This document shows positions 15,774 through 24,230 of a stretch of 33,837 bases of DNA, one piece after another. The DNA comes from Oscillospiraceae bacterium (GTDB lineage: Bacteria; Bacillota; Clostridia; Saccharofermentanales; Saccharofermentanaceae). The notes under the pieces are model-generated. The model was not told the DNA's origin. It did not search any database and saw only the letters and a list, made by a program, of their open reading frames with translations. A program made the translations under genes and the position numbers. The stretch spans positions 1,791 to 35,627 of the forward strand of contig CADCLV010000020.1 of assembly GCA_902802325.1 (NCBI GenBank), written 5' to 3'. How positions within the stretch are numbered: position 1 is the stretch's first letter; each line of letters starts with the position of its first letter.

Positions 15774-16961
15774 TTACCAGATCGAGCTGTGCATCTGGAC
15801 GATTTTGTTGTTCCGGATGTATACACGGGGGATACGTTTCCCGACAAGACAAGTCACTTCATAGTTAATGGTATCAAGCATATCCGAGATCTCATCCACC
15901 GGGATCTCCTCTTCCCCGCCACGGGATTTCTGCTTTCCGAAAAGCACTACCTCATCTCCGACGCGCGGCTTTTCCGGAAGGTCAGTGACATCCACCATAC
16001 ACATATCCATGCAGATATTTCCGACTACCGGCGCACGGTGTCCGTTGATCAGGACCTCTGCCCGGTTGGAAAGTCTTCTTAAATAGCCGTCCGCATAGCC
16101 GATGGCGATCGTCGCAATGGTGCTGGGACGCTCTGTGGTAAAGTGTCTTCCATAGCTGATGGTCTCTCCCACAGGGATCTCTTTGACGTGGACGACACTG
16201 GACTTCAATGTCATGGCCGGCCGTACTTCAAAATCCGTATAGGGGCTCGGGCAGCCCTTGGGCATCATGCCGTAGGTAATCAGGCCTGCGCGGACCATAT
16301 CCATATGCATCTGCGGGAACCGCAATATTCCGGCGCTGTTGCAGATATGCTTGGTGGGAATCTCAAGCCCCCTCTTTTCCAGTTCTTCCGCCATCTTCGT
16401 AAACGATTCGAACTGCTTCATGGTATATTCATCATCATCGGTATCCGACATGGCAAAGTGGGAGAACATGCCCTCGATCTCGATTCCCGGAAGCTCGGAG
16501 ATCGCCAGGATCGCTTCCACCGAAGACTCGCCGGCCAGAAAACCGAGACGGTTCATTCCGGTATCGTACTTAATGTGGATCCGGGCTGTGCGCTCTAAAA
16601 TCACCGCTTTCTTGGAAATCGCCTGGGCATATTCCAGAGAATAGACAGCCTGCTCGATATCATTTTCGATCAGCTGGGAGATCCGTCTGGGGTCTGTGTG
16701 TCCCAGGATCAGGATCGGGGCGGTAATTCCGTTATCCCGAAGCTCGATGGCTTCGTCCAGCATCGATACCGCCAGTTTATCTGCTCCGTTTTCCAAAAGC
16801 ACTCGGGCGACTTCGATGGCTCCGTGGCCATAGGCATCCGCCTTTACCACGGCCATGATCTTGGCGCTTCTTTTCGTGACGCGCCGGATCTCCCGCATAT
16901 TTTCCGCCAGTATATCCAGATTGATCTCCGCCCAGGAGCGGTTCGGAAACTTATCCATCAT
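15774..16961 (-). CDS. alr: Alanine racemase
   Basis: Pyridoxal-phosphate enzyme that makes D-alanine for peptidoglycan. Seen in 395 residues: the cofactor Lys40 in AVVKADAYGHG, Arg138 in MNRLGF, the second catalytic base Tyr270 in ISYGRHF, and GYADGYLRRLSN plus NICMDMCMVDVTDL of the C-terminal beta domain. An open frame extends to GTG 17018, but ATG 16961 overlaps the nnrD stop in ATGA and has AAGGGA upstream, so I choose it. No terminator is seen after it; the rpmH promoter begins 5 bases on. It follows nnrD, a pairing common in Firmicutes. Confidence 0.97.
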   Translation of the reverse strand: MMDKFPNRSWAEINLDILAENMREIRRVTKRSAKIMAVVKADAYGHGAIEVARVLLENGADKLAVSMLDEAIELRDNGITAPILILGHTDPRRISQLIENDIEQAVYSLEYAQAISKKAVILERTARIHIKYDTGMNRLGFLAGESSVEAILAISELPGIEIEGMFSHFAMSDTDDDEYTMKQFESFTKMAEELEKRGLEIPTKHICNSAGILRFPQMHMDMVRAGLITYGMMPKGCPSPYTDFEVRPAMTLKSSVVHVKEIPVGETISYGRHFTTERPSTIATIAIGYADGYLRRLSNRAEVLINGHRAPVVGNICMDMCMVDVTDLPEKPRVGDEVVLFGKQKSRGGEEEIPVDEISDMLDTINYEVTCLVGKRIPRVYIRNNKIVQMHSSIW

Positions 16962-17914
16962 GATGTTATCCCTTCTTCCCACTGAAGCCTTTGAAAGCAG
17001 GCTCCGAAATATGTCCACAGATCTGTCGGCAGCATGGCACGCGCGCCGAGTTTTTCCCGGCAGAGCTTTGCGGCAAGACTATGAATGCCGACTGCCGAAA
17101 CAGCTGCATCCTCTTCATTCATGCCCTGGGCTAAAAGTCCGGAAAGAAGTCCGGAAAGCACATCGCCGGAGCCGCCTTTCGCCAGACCTGAATTGCGTAC
17201 AGGATTACTATACCACTTCCCTGAAGAAGTAAATAGGTTCGTTTCATTACTTTTGAGGACCAGCATGACGCCGTATTCCACGGCAAAAGCACCGGCGGCG
17301 GAAAAGTCTCCTTCTTCCCATGCCGGAAGGAGCCTTTTAAATTCACCCAGATGCGGTGTCAGCACCGCCGGGGAAAGTCCTTTTTCCCGGCGCATTTTCA
17401 GAAGATCCATCATCTCCGGATACTTTGACAGGACCGTTAATGCCCCCGCATCCAGTACAAGGTGCGGTGCATTTTCAATAGCAAAAGGAAGATTGGTAAG
17501 TACATCCTTTCTTTCAGTCTGAAGGCCCGGTCCCATAAGGACTGCCTGTTTATCAGAAAGAATAGAAGAAAACCAGTTCTCTTTTTCAGAAGGAGCAGGA
17601 GGCATCAGCCGGCCAAGTCCCGCCGACATCGGCACCAGAGGCGAAGAAGATTCTTTTTCTTCCGGAAGAGGGATCCCCAGTGCCTCGGGGCAGCGGATCA
17701 GAAGCGGTGTCAGTACATCCTTCGGGGTCAGTACATAAACCAGTCCCGCACCGGAACGCAAGGCGGAACCTGCCGCCATTACGGCCGCGCCGCCCATACC
17801 GGTAGAGCCGGCATAGATCAGAAGCCGGCCGAAAGTCCCCTTGTGTCCGGTTTCCGGACGGGCCGGGCAGAGACGGGAAAGCAGAGTTTCATCGATCCGG
17901 ATCGGCGTAGCCAT
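16958..17914 (-). CDS. nnrD: ADP-dependent (S)-NAD(P)H-hydrate dehydratase NnrD
   Basis: Repairs hydrated NAD(P)H back to NAD(P)H using ADP. Seen in 318 residues: GHKGTFGRLLIYAGSTGMGGAAVMAA (substrate loop, about 23-48), TPHLGEFKRL (186-195) and the ribokinase-like signature LAKGGSGDVLSG (244-255) with catalytic Asp251. The N-terminal epimerase domain (NnrE) of the bifunctional enzyme is absent, so this is a stand-alone dehydratase. AAGGAG precedes ATG 17914, 12 bases past the metA stop. Its stop is coupled to alr by ATGA. Confidence 0.95.
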   Translation of the reverse strand: MATPIRIDETLLSRLCPARPETGHKGTFGRLLIYAGSTGMGGAAVMAAGSALRSGAGLVYVLTPKDVLTPLLIRCPEALGIPLPEEKESSSPLVPMSAGLGRLMPPAPSEKENWFSSILSDKQAVLMGPGLQTERKDVLTNLPFAIENAPHLVLDAGALTVLSKYPEMMDLLKMRREKGLSPAVLTPHLGEFKRLLPAWEEGDFSAAGAFAVEYGVMLVLKSNETNLFTSSGKWYSNPVRNSGLAKGGSGDVLSGLLSGLLAQGMNEEDAAVSAVGIHSLAAKLCREKLGARAMLPTDLWTYFGACFQRLQWEEGITS

Positions 17915-17926
17915 AAGCTCTTCTCC

Positions 17927-18862
17927 TTATTTCTTCGGCACTTCGCTGATGGTGGAGATATCGAAAGGTGTCTCCTGATATACGTAGTAGTTGAGCCAGT
18001 TCATAAACAGAAGCGTGGAACTGGAGCGCCAGTTCATATGCGGCGCCTGGTTCGGATCGTCATTCGGGAAATAATTCTTCGGGATCTCGATCGGAAGGCC
18101 CTTATTGAGATCACGGAAATACTCGTCCCGGAGTGTATTGACGTCGTACTCCGAGTGGCCGGTAATGAAGATCTGTCTTCCGGAAAGATCAGATACCGCA
18201 TACACGCCGCTTTCTTCCGACTCGGACAGGATACGCAGATTCGGGTGACGCTCGATATCGGCTTTTCTGACTTCCGTGTGACGGGAATGCGGCACATAGA
18301 AATGATCATCGAAACCACGGAAAAGCTTGACCGGTTTTGTATAGGTCATACTGTGCTCGAAGACACCGAACATCTTCTTTTCCAGAAGATATTTCGGGAT
18401 GCCGTAGTGATGGTAAAGACCTGCCTGTGCGCCCCAGCAGATGTGAAGTGTGCTGTAGACATGGGTCTTACTCCAGTCCATGATCTCGCAAAGTTCCTCC
18501 CAGTAGGCCACTTCCTCGAACTCCATCAGTTCCACCGGCGCGCCGGTAATGATCATGCCATCGTAGAAGCGGTCCTTGACATCGGAAAAGGTCTCGTAGA
18601 ACTTGACCAGATGCTCCGTGGCCGTGTGCTTCGGGTGATAGGAAGCGGTATATAAAAGATCGATATTCACCTGAAGAGGTGAATTCGACAGCGCACGCAA
18701 AAGCTGCGTCTCGGTCGCGATCTTATTGGGCATGAGATTTAAAATCAGAAGATGCAGCGGACGGATGTCCTGGGTATAGGCCCGGTCTTCCGTCATGACA
18801 AAAATACGCTCTTTTTCCAGGATCCCTGTAGCAGGGAGATTATTCGGTATACGGATCGGCAT
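17927..18862 (-). CDS. metA: Homoserine O-acetyltransferase (MetA family)
   Basis: First committed step of methionine synthesis: acylation of homoserine. Seen in 311 residues: catalytic Cys142 in [16 protein letters not shown], His236 and Glu238 in TGHSEYD, and GAPVE with Glu111. Established for this family: Glu at 111 favours acetyl-CoA and Gly favours succinyl-CoA, so acetyl transfer is predicted despite the frequent name succinyltransferase. No SAM or T-box leader precedes it, since the upstream gene ends 15 bases away. GGGGG precedes ATG 18862. Length is normal. Confidence 0.97.
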   Translation of the reverse strand: MPIRIPNNLPATGILEKERIFVMTEDRAYTQDIRPLHLLILNLMPNKIATETQLLRALSNSPLQVNIDLLYTASYHPKHTATEHLVKFYETFSDVKDRFYDGMIITGAPVELMEFEEVAYWEELCEIMDWSKTHVYSTLHICWGAQAGLYHHYGIPKYLLEKKMFGVFEHSMTYTKPVKLFRGFDDHFYVPHSRHTEVRKADIERHPNLRILSESEESGVYAVSDLSGRQIFITGHSEYDVNTLRDEYFRDLNKGLPIEIPKNYFPNDDPNQAPHMNWRSSSTLLFMNWLNYYVYQETPFDISTISEVPKK

Positions 18863-18877
18863 TTCTTATTCCCCCTT

Positions 18878-19885
18878 TCACAGGCACAAAAATTCGTTCA
18901 GGATCGATGTCTTCGGAACGAATGTCTCTTTGGCCTGCGGGATCTGCCGGAGCCATACCTGCAGCATCTTGGCCTTCGCCACCGCCTTTTCGATGTTGGC
19001 GAAATCCTTCTTCACATTACTTCTCTCCATAAATACAGACGGCACCAGAAGACCCTTCTCATAGGCATCCAGAGCCTCTCCGATATCCTGGAGCGCCAGT
19101 GAGGCAATGACCAGCGGCTCATACGCCAGGAAAGAATTGACGTGATAGTCGGCCTTGGTCAGATAATCCCGATAGTAATCCTGCTCGGAATTCTGGATCA
19201 TGGGCCAGTAATCGATGGTGGTCAGCGCATGGGCGCCTCTGTGGCGCACGTCACGGACGATCCTACGGAGCATACGAATATCGTCGCTGTCCAGAAGACG
19301 GCTGTCTGCCATAACGGAAGCATAAGGCATAATGAACACGCCCAGATACTGCTCCCGGTCAAAACTGCCGGTAGTCTCTTCGCAAAGACCGTGAAGTCCT
19401 TCCACCACTACGATGCCTTCTTTTCCGATGGAAATAGCAGGCTTCGTCGACTCCACACGGGTGCGGGTCATGAAATCAAAAGTCGGTGTCTGGACGGCAT
19501 CGCCGCTGACCAGACGTGCCAGGTCGATGCTGGCAAGGCGCATATCCAGCGTCTCTACACTCTCATAATCCGGCCGGCCTTCCTCATCGAAAGACAGCGC
19601 ATTGAGGCTGTAGTAATCATCCAGGGACAGACGGACGGCCTTCTTGCCGCGAGCTTGCAGCTGAGAGACCAGACGGTCGGTAAAAGTGGTTTTGCCGGAC
19701 GAAGTGGGGCCGGAAACAAATACCACGCGTTTTTTCGGGTCGGAAGCGACACGGTCAGCCACTTCTTCTGTATGTCGTACGAACCGGTTTTCCGCCTTGG
19801 AAATGAATTCCGGAAGGCCGAATACACCAAGCATATCCTCCAGATCATCGATGGATACGCGGATCTTATCAGATAAATTCGCCAT
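18878..19885 (-). CDS. Uridine-kinase-like P-loop nucleoside kinase
   Basis: Seen in 335 residues: an N-terminal helical part (1-50), Walker A GPTSSGKTT (59-67), SLDDYYSL (substrate/Mg site), YESVETLD, VVVEGLHGL (Walker B-like) and RRIVRDVRHRG, a uridine kinase/phosphoribulokinase pattern. The clostridial homologues I know are often about 550 residues with an N-terminal TGS/ThrRS-like part; that part is missing here and only a short N-terminal region remains. Expected role: phosphorylation of uridine or cytidine for salvage, though substrate is not shown by the sequence. The upstream gene stops 14 bases away and AGGAG precedes ATG 19885. Confidence 0.85.
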   Translation of the reverse strand: MANLSDKIRVSIDDLEDMLGVFGLPEFISKAENRFVRHTEEVADRVASDPKKRVVFVSGPTSSGKTTFTDRLVSQLQARGKKAVRLSLDDYYSLNALSFDEEGRPDYESVETLDMRLASIDLARLVSGDAVQTPTFDFMTRTRVESTKPAISIGKEGIVVVEGLHGLCEETTGSFDREQYLGVFIMPYASVMADSRLLDSDDIRMLRRIVRDVRHRGAHALTTIDYWPMIQNSEQDYYRDYLTKADYHVNSFLAYEPLVIASLALQDIGEALDAYEKGLLVPSVFMERSNVKKDFANIEKAVAKAKMLQVWLRQIPQAKETFVPKTSILNEFLCL

Positions 19886-19899
19886 TTTCGTTCTCCTAT

Positions 19900-20502
19900 C
19901 TACTTCTCGGTATAATCCGCCAGCACCAGGAGGCTGACGACTTTGTCATACCAGTATTGTAAAAAGCGGGCGACACAGAAAACGATTCCGGGGATCAACA
20001 CCGCGGACAGGATGATCAGTACAACGATGACCACGACATATACGCCTCCGGAGATAACGCCCAGCACGGTGGCAAAAGTGCCTGCCGTATCTGTATATTT
20101 GGCCGTGAATCGTTCCAGTGTCTTATTCAGATAATTGATGAGAAAGTCCTTAAGGTCTCCAAAAGAGACAGAAAGCTTCGGACGTGCCCATGCAGTAATT
20201 AATAAAGTCAACGCCCCGTATTTGGTAAGCTGGGCGCAAAGTACCGGTATCTTGCCCCACAAGGGCATTCGATAGTAGGAGAAGCATAATGCCGGGCACA
20301 TGAAGAACAGGACAACAAAAACGATCACTTTCGGCAGGAATGAGCCGGTGATCAGATTGGAAAACCCGCCTGTGAGGTAGTTATATACCACCAGAAGGTC
20401 GACGAAGATGCCGTATAAAAGAAATAGCGACACATGCCGGCGGTTCTCGAAGTCTGTGTCACTCCACAGACGTCCCAGTAAAAGTCCTTCCAGGTAATCC
20501 AC
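19900..20502 (-). CDS. Multi-pass membrane protein of unknown function
   Basis: I do not recognise this 200-residue protein. Seen: about five hydrophobic segments (around residues 25-45, 55-78, 85-105, 140-160 and 155-180), with a soluble loop at about 110-140. The open frame runs to TTG 20544, but that codon lies in the preceding terminator/promoter region. GTG 20502 has AAAGGAG 6 bases upstream and is chosen. It is the first gene of a run that continues through the kinase, metA, nnrD and alr with gaps of 15 bases or less, except for four-base overlaps. Confidence 0.75.
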   Translation of the reverse strand: MDYLEGLLLGRLWSDTDFENRRHVSLFLLYGIFVDLLVVYNYLTGGFSNLITGSFLPKVIVFVVLFFMCPALCFSYYRMPLWGKIPVLCAQLTKYGALTLLITAWARPKLSVSFGDLKDFLINYLNKTLERFTAKYTDTAGTFATVLGVISGGVYVVVIVVLIILSAVLIPGIVFCVARFLQYWYDKVVSLLVLADYTEK

Positions 20503-20523
20503 TTGCTTCTCCTTTCGTATAAA

Positions 20524-20552
20524 AGTCCGAGAGTATTGTACCAAAAAAGAGA
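20524..20552 (-). promoter_or_regulatory. Candidate promoter of the membrane protein-kinase-metA-nnrD-alr run
   Basis: Just past the terminator T-run, the minus strand reads TACAAT preceded, 17 bases upstream, by a -35-like ATGACG that lies inside the terminator stem. The -10 box is 5/6 of consensus and the -35 box 4/6. It would give a short leader before AAAGGAG and GTG 20502. Coordinates are approximate to a few bases. Confidence 0.4.
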
Positions 20553-20582
20553 AGATCCGTCATCTCTTGACGGAACTTCTCT
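20541..20582 (-). terminator. Intrinsic terminator after the beta-propeller operon
   Basis: Arms of 15 bases pair with a single mismatch (AGAGAAG.TCCGTCA with TGACGGA.CTTCTCT) around a 5-base loop. TTTTTT follows on the minus strand. It ends the two-gene operon to its right and separates it from the run starting at 20502. Confidence 0.9.
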
Positions 20583-20614
20583 TAGATCTTTAACTGAACT
20601 GAAATATTGCCTTC

Positions 20615-21085
20615 TCAGCGGAGCCGGAATGAGGTCTTGGCCACCTGCTCGATCAGGTGCCGGTATGTGCTCCACTGTCTCGGGAAGCTGCTGACACCAC
20701 AGGCCTTCAGGACCTCTCCATCGGAGAAATGGATCTCTACGGACCAGTCCTGCGGGAAAGAGGTGGTCATAGATCCCATCATGTTCCCGATCCCCTTGGC
20801 GTAGTCTGTCGCCCACTTAAGGACTTCCGTATCCGGAAGCTCTTTCCGGATATGCGCGACCATTTCCGGAGACAATGCCCGGACAAAATCATTGTTCCAC
20901 ATATGTGTGTCCACCCAGGCGATCCGTCCGACTTCCAGGTCGATGGTCGCCTTCAGGCTCCCCCGGCGGTATCCGGACAGTTCCGTCTCAATGGCCACAA
21001 TATCTGCATAATCATGTTTACTTGCACTCATAGACAGGGCCTCATTCATCCACACTACTTCATCATGTACACTTGACTTACTCAC
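20615..21085 (-). CDS. Small protein coupled to the beta-propeller gene, function unknown
   Basis: I do not recognise this protein of about 156 residues. Seen: no signal peptide and no membrane helix; mixed alpha/beta character with many acidic residues and Trp (IAWVDTHMWNNDF, DWSVEIHFSDGEV). The GTG 21085 start overlaps the upstream stop as GTGA, the reason I prefer it over longer frames inside the upstream gene and over ATG 21049, which lacks a ribosome binding site. Inferred: translational coupling suggests a partner of the beta-propeller protein, though this one is predicted cytoplasmic. Followed by a strong terminator. Confidence 0.7.
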   Translation of the reverse strand: MSKSSVHDEVVWMNEALSMSASKHDYADIVAIETELSGYRRGSLKATIDLEVGRIAWVDTHMWNNDFVRALSPEMVAHIRKELPDTEVLKWATDYAKGIGNMMGSMTTSFPQDWSVEIHFSDGEVLKACGVSSFPRQWSTYRHLIEQVAKTSFRLR

Positions 21086-22995
21086 GATATCTTCACCCCG
21101 AAGATCGAATTGCCGCGGGTTCCCACGACTAAAGTTCCATCCACCACTACCGGAGAGGACTCCACATTGTGATATCCTTCCGAATCCAGATCGCGGGTCC
21201 GCTTCATCTGCATGTAGCAAAGACGTTCTCCCGTCTTTCCATTGACCATGTGAACCTGGCCGCAGCTGTCGCAGATCACGATATAGGCATTTCCCTGGTC
21301 GTCGTAGACATCTACAGGCGAGCTCCAGGAGTAGTAGTTCATGTCATATTTCCAGACCGCATTTCCCGTAGCCTTATCAAAAGCCACCAGGCGGTTTCCG
21401 GAACCGGTACCATTGGTCATGCAGTAAGAGAAGATCACCAGGTTGGAGATCTCTCCTTTGCCGATGACCGGAGTGCCCAGAATGCCGCCGTTAACGTCAT
21501 CGCCGGAATTCGCCGCATTCTTGGTCCAGCAGTCCTGAGATGTCTGCCACACTTCTTCTCCGGTCATGGCATCGATCTTGTAGGTAAAGGCGGCACCCTG
21601 ATAGTTGCCGACGATGTCTTTCTGCCAGTCAACTTCCGTACCGGTATACAGATATACGTGTCCGTTCTCTTCCTCAATGACCGGAGTAACGTCCGAATCG
21701 TCATCCAGACGGCGGGACCAGACCATGGTCAGGTTATTCAGGTCGATACAGAGGAGATTTCCGGCATTATCCGTGCACCAGCCATAGTGATCGTAGATCG
21801 CCATAGAACTCTCGATCCCCAGCTGTTTTCCTTCGATGCCGTCGAAAATGTACTTGTAGGCCACCGTCTCAGGATGGATCGCCAGATAGCCGGTGCCCAT
21901 ATTGAATTCGGTGTTGAGCTTCAGTGTGTAGATCATGCCGTTTTCGTTAGGATAGATCAATGTATCCGAATCGGCACAGATGATCGGCGAGGAGTCGCAG
22001 GCGCCCCAGTTACTTCTGTATGCACGGGAGTCCAGTCCTGTCTGGAACCACAGTTCTTCAAAGTTCAGAAGGCTGAAGATACGGAAACCGATCTTTCCTT
22101 TCTCGCCGTTCTCGTCTCCCTGTCCCACATAAAGAAGAGGATAGCCTCTAGGATCGACCGCTGCGGTGCCCTTTACTGTCGCACCGATCTTCAGCGGATC
22201 TCTCGTCTTCATGCCATCCTCTAAATCAAAGAAATATACATAGCCGTCCATGGCCGCCACGATGATCTCGGTCATTTCCTGCTTGGCTTTTTTATCCGGG
22301 TACATGTTCATCAGCTGGCGCATCTCGTAGCTCCACTTTACCGCCAGAGGCTGACCGGTCCAGCCGGTACCGCTCCAGGAGAAAGACCAGGAAGAAGACT
22401 TCTTCCACTCCAGTCCGTTATATTCCCAGATCTGCTCCAGATGCTGGTCTTTGGACGGATCCAGGGAGAATGTTCCCCAGGAAGCGCAGTTTCGGAAATT
22501 GGTGCCACGGAATGTTAAAATGCCGCCTACCTGCTGATAGTAGAGCGGATCCCCCATATGGATCGCATCTTCGCGGGTATAGCCGCTGAGCTTTTCATCT
22601 TCTCTGTACACAGTCTGGATCGCGCCACGGCCGGAAGGAGAATACTCGCTCGAAGGAGTTCCGATCTCCACATTCATCTGCGCAGAAGCCGGGTATAAAA
22701 TGGGATTCTGGAAATTCTCGATCGTCGGCGGCGGAGTCGGTTCCGGTGTCATTACGATAATGCCGGAGCTGCTGACCACTTCGCCCTGTCCGTTCGTCAC
22801 GATCGCTTCTGTTGTGGTCGTCACCGTGGTCTCGGAAAGTTTCTTTTTCGTCTTCGTCATGGTAACGATAGCCAGTACCACCGTAGTCACCACCAGGAGA
22901 GCCGTCACCATAAACAGCACAACAAGACCGTTCGTATTCTTGCGGCGCGGTCTGCCAAACTGATTCGTATATCGGACGTTTTGCGGCTTACTCAT
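21082..22995 (-). CDS. Membrane-anchored PQQ-like beta-propeller protein
   Basis: Seen in 637 residues: a basic cytoplasmic N-terminus, one membrane helix (about 23-46), a Thr/Ser/Pro-rich stalk (about 50-95), then an extracellular domain with repeated propeller-blade signatures: DGYVYFFDLEDG, NLLCIDLNNLTMVWSRRL, FTYKIDAMTGEEVWQT, LVAFDKATGNAVWKYD and QVHMVNGKTGERLCYM. These match the PQQ/YncE/BamB-like blade pattern. The catalytic quinoprotein residues are not evident, so a scaffold or binding role is likelier than dehydrogenase activity (inference). ATG 22995 follows GGAGAGG. It is coupled (GTGA) to a small cytoplasmic protein gene. A similar single-pass anchor plus Thr-rich stalk recurs in other proteins of this window. 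Confidence 0.85.
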   Translation of the reverse strand: MSKPQNVRYTNQFGRPRRKNTNGLVVLFMVTALLVVTTVVLAIVTMTKTKKKLSETTVTTTTEAIVTNGQGEVVSSSGIIVMTPEPTPPPTIENFQNPILYPASAQMNVEIGTPSSEYSPSGRGAIQTVYREDEKLSGYTREDAIHMGDPLYYQQVGGILTFRGTNFRNCASWGTFSLDPSKDQHLEQIWEYNGLEWKKSSSWSFSWSGTGWTGQPLAVKWSYEMRQLMNMYPDKKAKQEMTEIIVAAMDGYVYFFDLEDGMKTRDPLKIGATVKGTAAVDPRGYPLLYVGQGDENGEKGKIGFRIFSLLNFEELWFQTGLDSRAYRSNWGACDSSPIICADSDTLIYPNENGMIYTLKLNTEFNMGTGYLAIHPETVAYKYIFDGIEGKQLGIESSMAIYDHYGWCTDNAGNLLCIDLNNLTMVWSRRLDDDSDVTPVIEEENGHVYLYTGTEVDWQKDIVGNYQGAAFTYKIDAMTGEEVWQTSQDCWTKNAANSGDDVNGGILGTPVIGKGEISNLVIFSYCMTNGTGSGNRLVAFDKATGNAVWKYDMNYYSWSSPVDVYDDQGNAYIVICDSCGQVHMVNGKTGERLCYMQMKRTRDLDSEGYHNVESSPVVVDGTLVVGTRGNSIFGVKIS

Positions 22996-23210
22996 ACCCT
23001 CTCCGTAAACAACTTTCCGTTAACACGTGTTCGTTTATATTCCCATATACTATCACAAAGCCTCCCGCTCCGATAGCAAAAACCTGCACAAAAATGACAT
23101 CGAACCGACATTTGCAAGTGCTTTTTCCGCCGTTATGTAAAGAAAATCCGACACTTTTTGAGAACTGCCCTTCCCGCCTTGATTTCGTCACTTTGTCAAT
23201 GTATTTTTCC

Positions 23211-23237
23211 TTTACAAGGATTCTGCTTCTGTACTAT
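23211..23237 (+). promoter_or_regulatory. Weak promoter candidate for the EamA transporter gene
   Basis: TTTACA (23211-23216) and TACTAT (23232-23237) are separated by 15 bases, slightly short of optimal. The whole divergent gap 22996-23288 is AT-rich and otherwise holds no gene I can support; I see no clear promoter for the minus-strand propeller gene. Confidence 0.3.
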
Positions 23238-23288
23238 TCTTTTCTACGGCAAAAACACCGGGACCCGAAAAAGGAGCGATTCCAACCC

Positions 23289-24230
23289 ATGATCTGGATT
23301 CTGTTGACATTGGTATACGGCCTTCTGAAAGGCGGCCGCGAAATCAGTAAAAAGAAGGCCATGGACCGCAATACGGTCATGGAAGTGCTTCTCATCTATA
23401 CTCTGATCGCGTTTCTGATCGTTGTCCCCCGCGCGCCGAAAGCCATGGGGCTGGAACCGGCCCAGTACGGACTGATCATCATCAAGTCCTTTTCTATCTT
23501 TCTTGCGTGGATCATGGGTTTTTATGCACTGAAGCATCTCCCCGTCAGCCTTTACGGCGTTTTGGACCTGTCCCGCGTGCTTCTCGGCACCTTGATGGGC
23601 GTAGTCCTTCTGCATGAAGTGTTAATGTGGAACCAGATCGCAGGTCTTACTCTGGTCGCCTTTGGTCTTCTGGCACTGAAATTCAAGATCACCGGAAGCC
23701 GTCCCGATGAAAAGAAAAAAGAGATTTCAGAGGAACCTGAAAAGTCCGCACCCTCTGAAGAAAGCTCCTCGGAAGAGCGCCAAAAGACCGGCACCCCGAC
23801 GAAGATCCCGGCCAAGTATGTGCTTCTGGCCTTCGGTTCCTGCGTTCTGAATTCTGTTTCCGGATTTCTCGATAAAGTCCTCATGAAGGATATCAACAGT
23901 TCCCAGATGCAGTTCTGGTACATGTTTTTCCTTCTGCTGTTTTACATCCTGTACGTGATCTTCACCAAAACCAGGATCCGCAAAGATGTCTGGAAGAACG
24001 GCTGGATCTGGGCGATGGCCATTATGTTCGTCATCGGCGACGCCGCGCTTTTCATTGCCAATGCCGATCCTGCTTCCCGTATCACCGTCATGACCGTCGT
24101 CAAGCAAAGTGCCTGCTTCGTTACGATCCTGGGCGGCAAATTCGTCTTTCACGAAAAGGGCATCGCTTACAGAGCGTTCTGCGCATTGATCATTTTCTGC
24201 GGCATCATACTGAGCGTACTGGCAGTCTGA
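23289..24230 (+). CDS. EamA/DMT-family membrane transporter
   Basis: Seen in 313 residues: about ten hydrophobic helices in two repeats of five, split by a polar, highly charged loop (about 140-180, rich in Glu, Ser and Lys). The first repeat has YGVLDLSRVLLGTLMGVVLLHE and the second has VKQSACFVTILGGKFVFHEK, both in the EamA position where the substrate path ends with a conserved Glu. Family members export or import small metabolites; the substrate is not predictable here. The frame is open from 23094 but ATG 23289 with AAGGAG upstream gives the correct first helix. The last 64 bases overlap, tail to tail, the flavoprotein gene on the other strand. Confidence 0.88.
   Translation: MIWILLTLVYGLLKGGREISKKKAMDRNTVMEVLLIYTLIAFLIVVPRAPKAMGLEPAQYGLIIIKSFSIFLAWIMGFYALKHLPVSLYGVLDLSRVLLGTLMGVVLLHEVLMWNQIAGLTLVAFGLLALKFKITGSRPDEKKKEISEEPEKSAPSEESSSEERQKTGTPTKIPAKYVLLAFGSCVLNSVSGFLDKVLMKDINSSQMQFWYMFFLLLFYILYVIFTKTRIRKDVWKNGWIWAMAIMFVIGDAALFIANADPASRITVMTVVKQSACFVTILGGKFVFHEKGIAYRAFCALIIFCGIILSVLAV

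Noticed and set aside
16961..17018. Upstream GTG start for alr
   Set aside because: The family begins near NRSWAEINL; ATG 16961 has a ribosome binding site and the ATGA overlap with nnrD.
17462..18655. 397-residue open frame on the plus strand
   Set aside because: Antisense to nnrD and metA; it has no family match and no start signal.
18863..18877. SAM or T-box riboswitch before metA
   Set aside because: Only 15 bases separate metA from the upstream gene; no leader fits.
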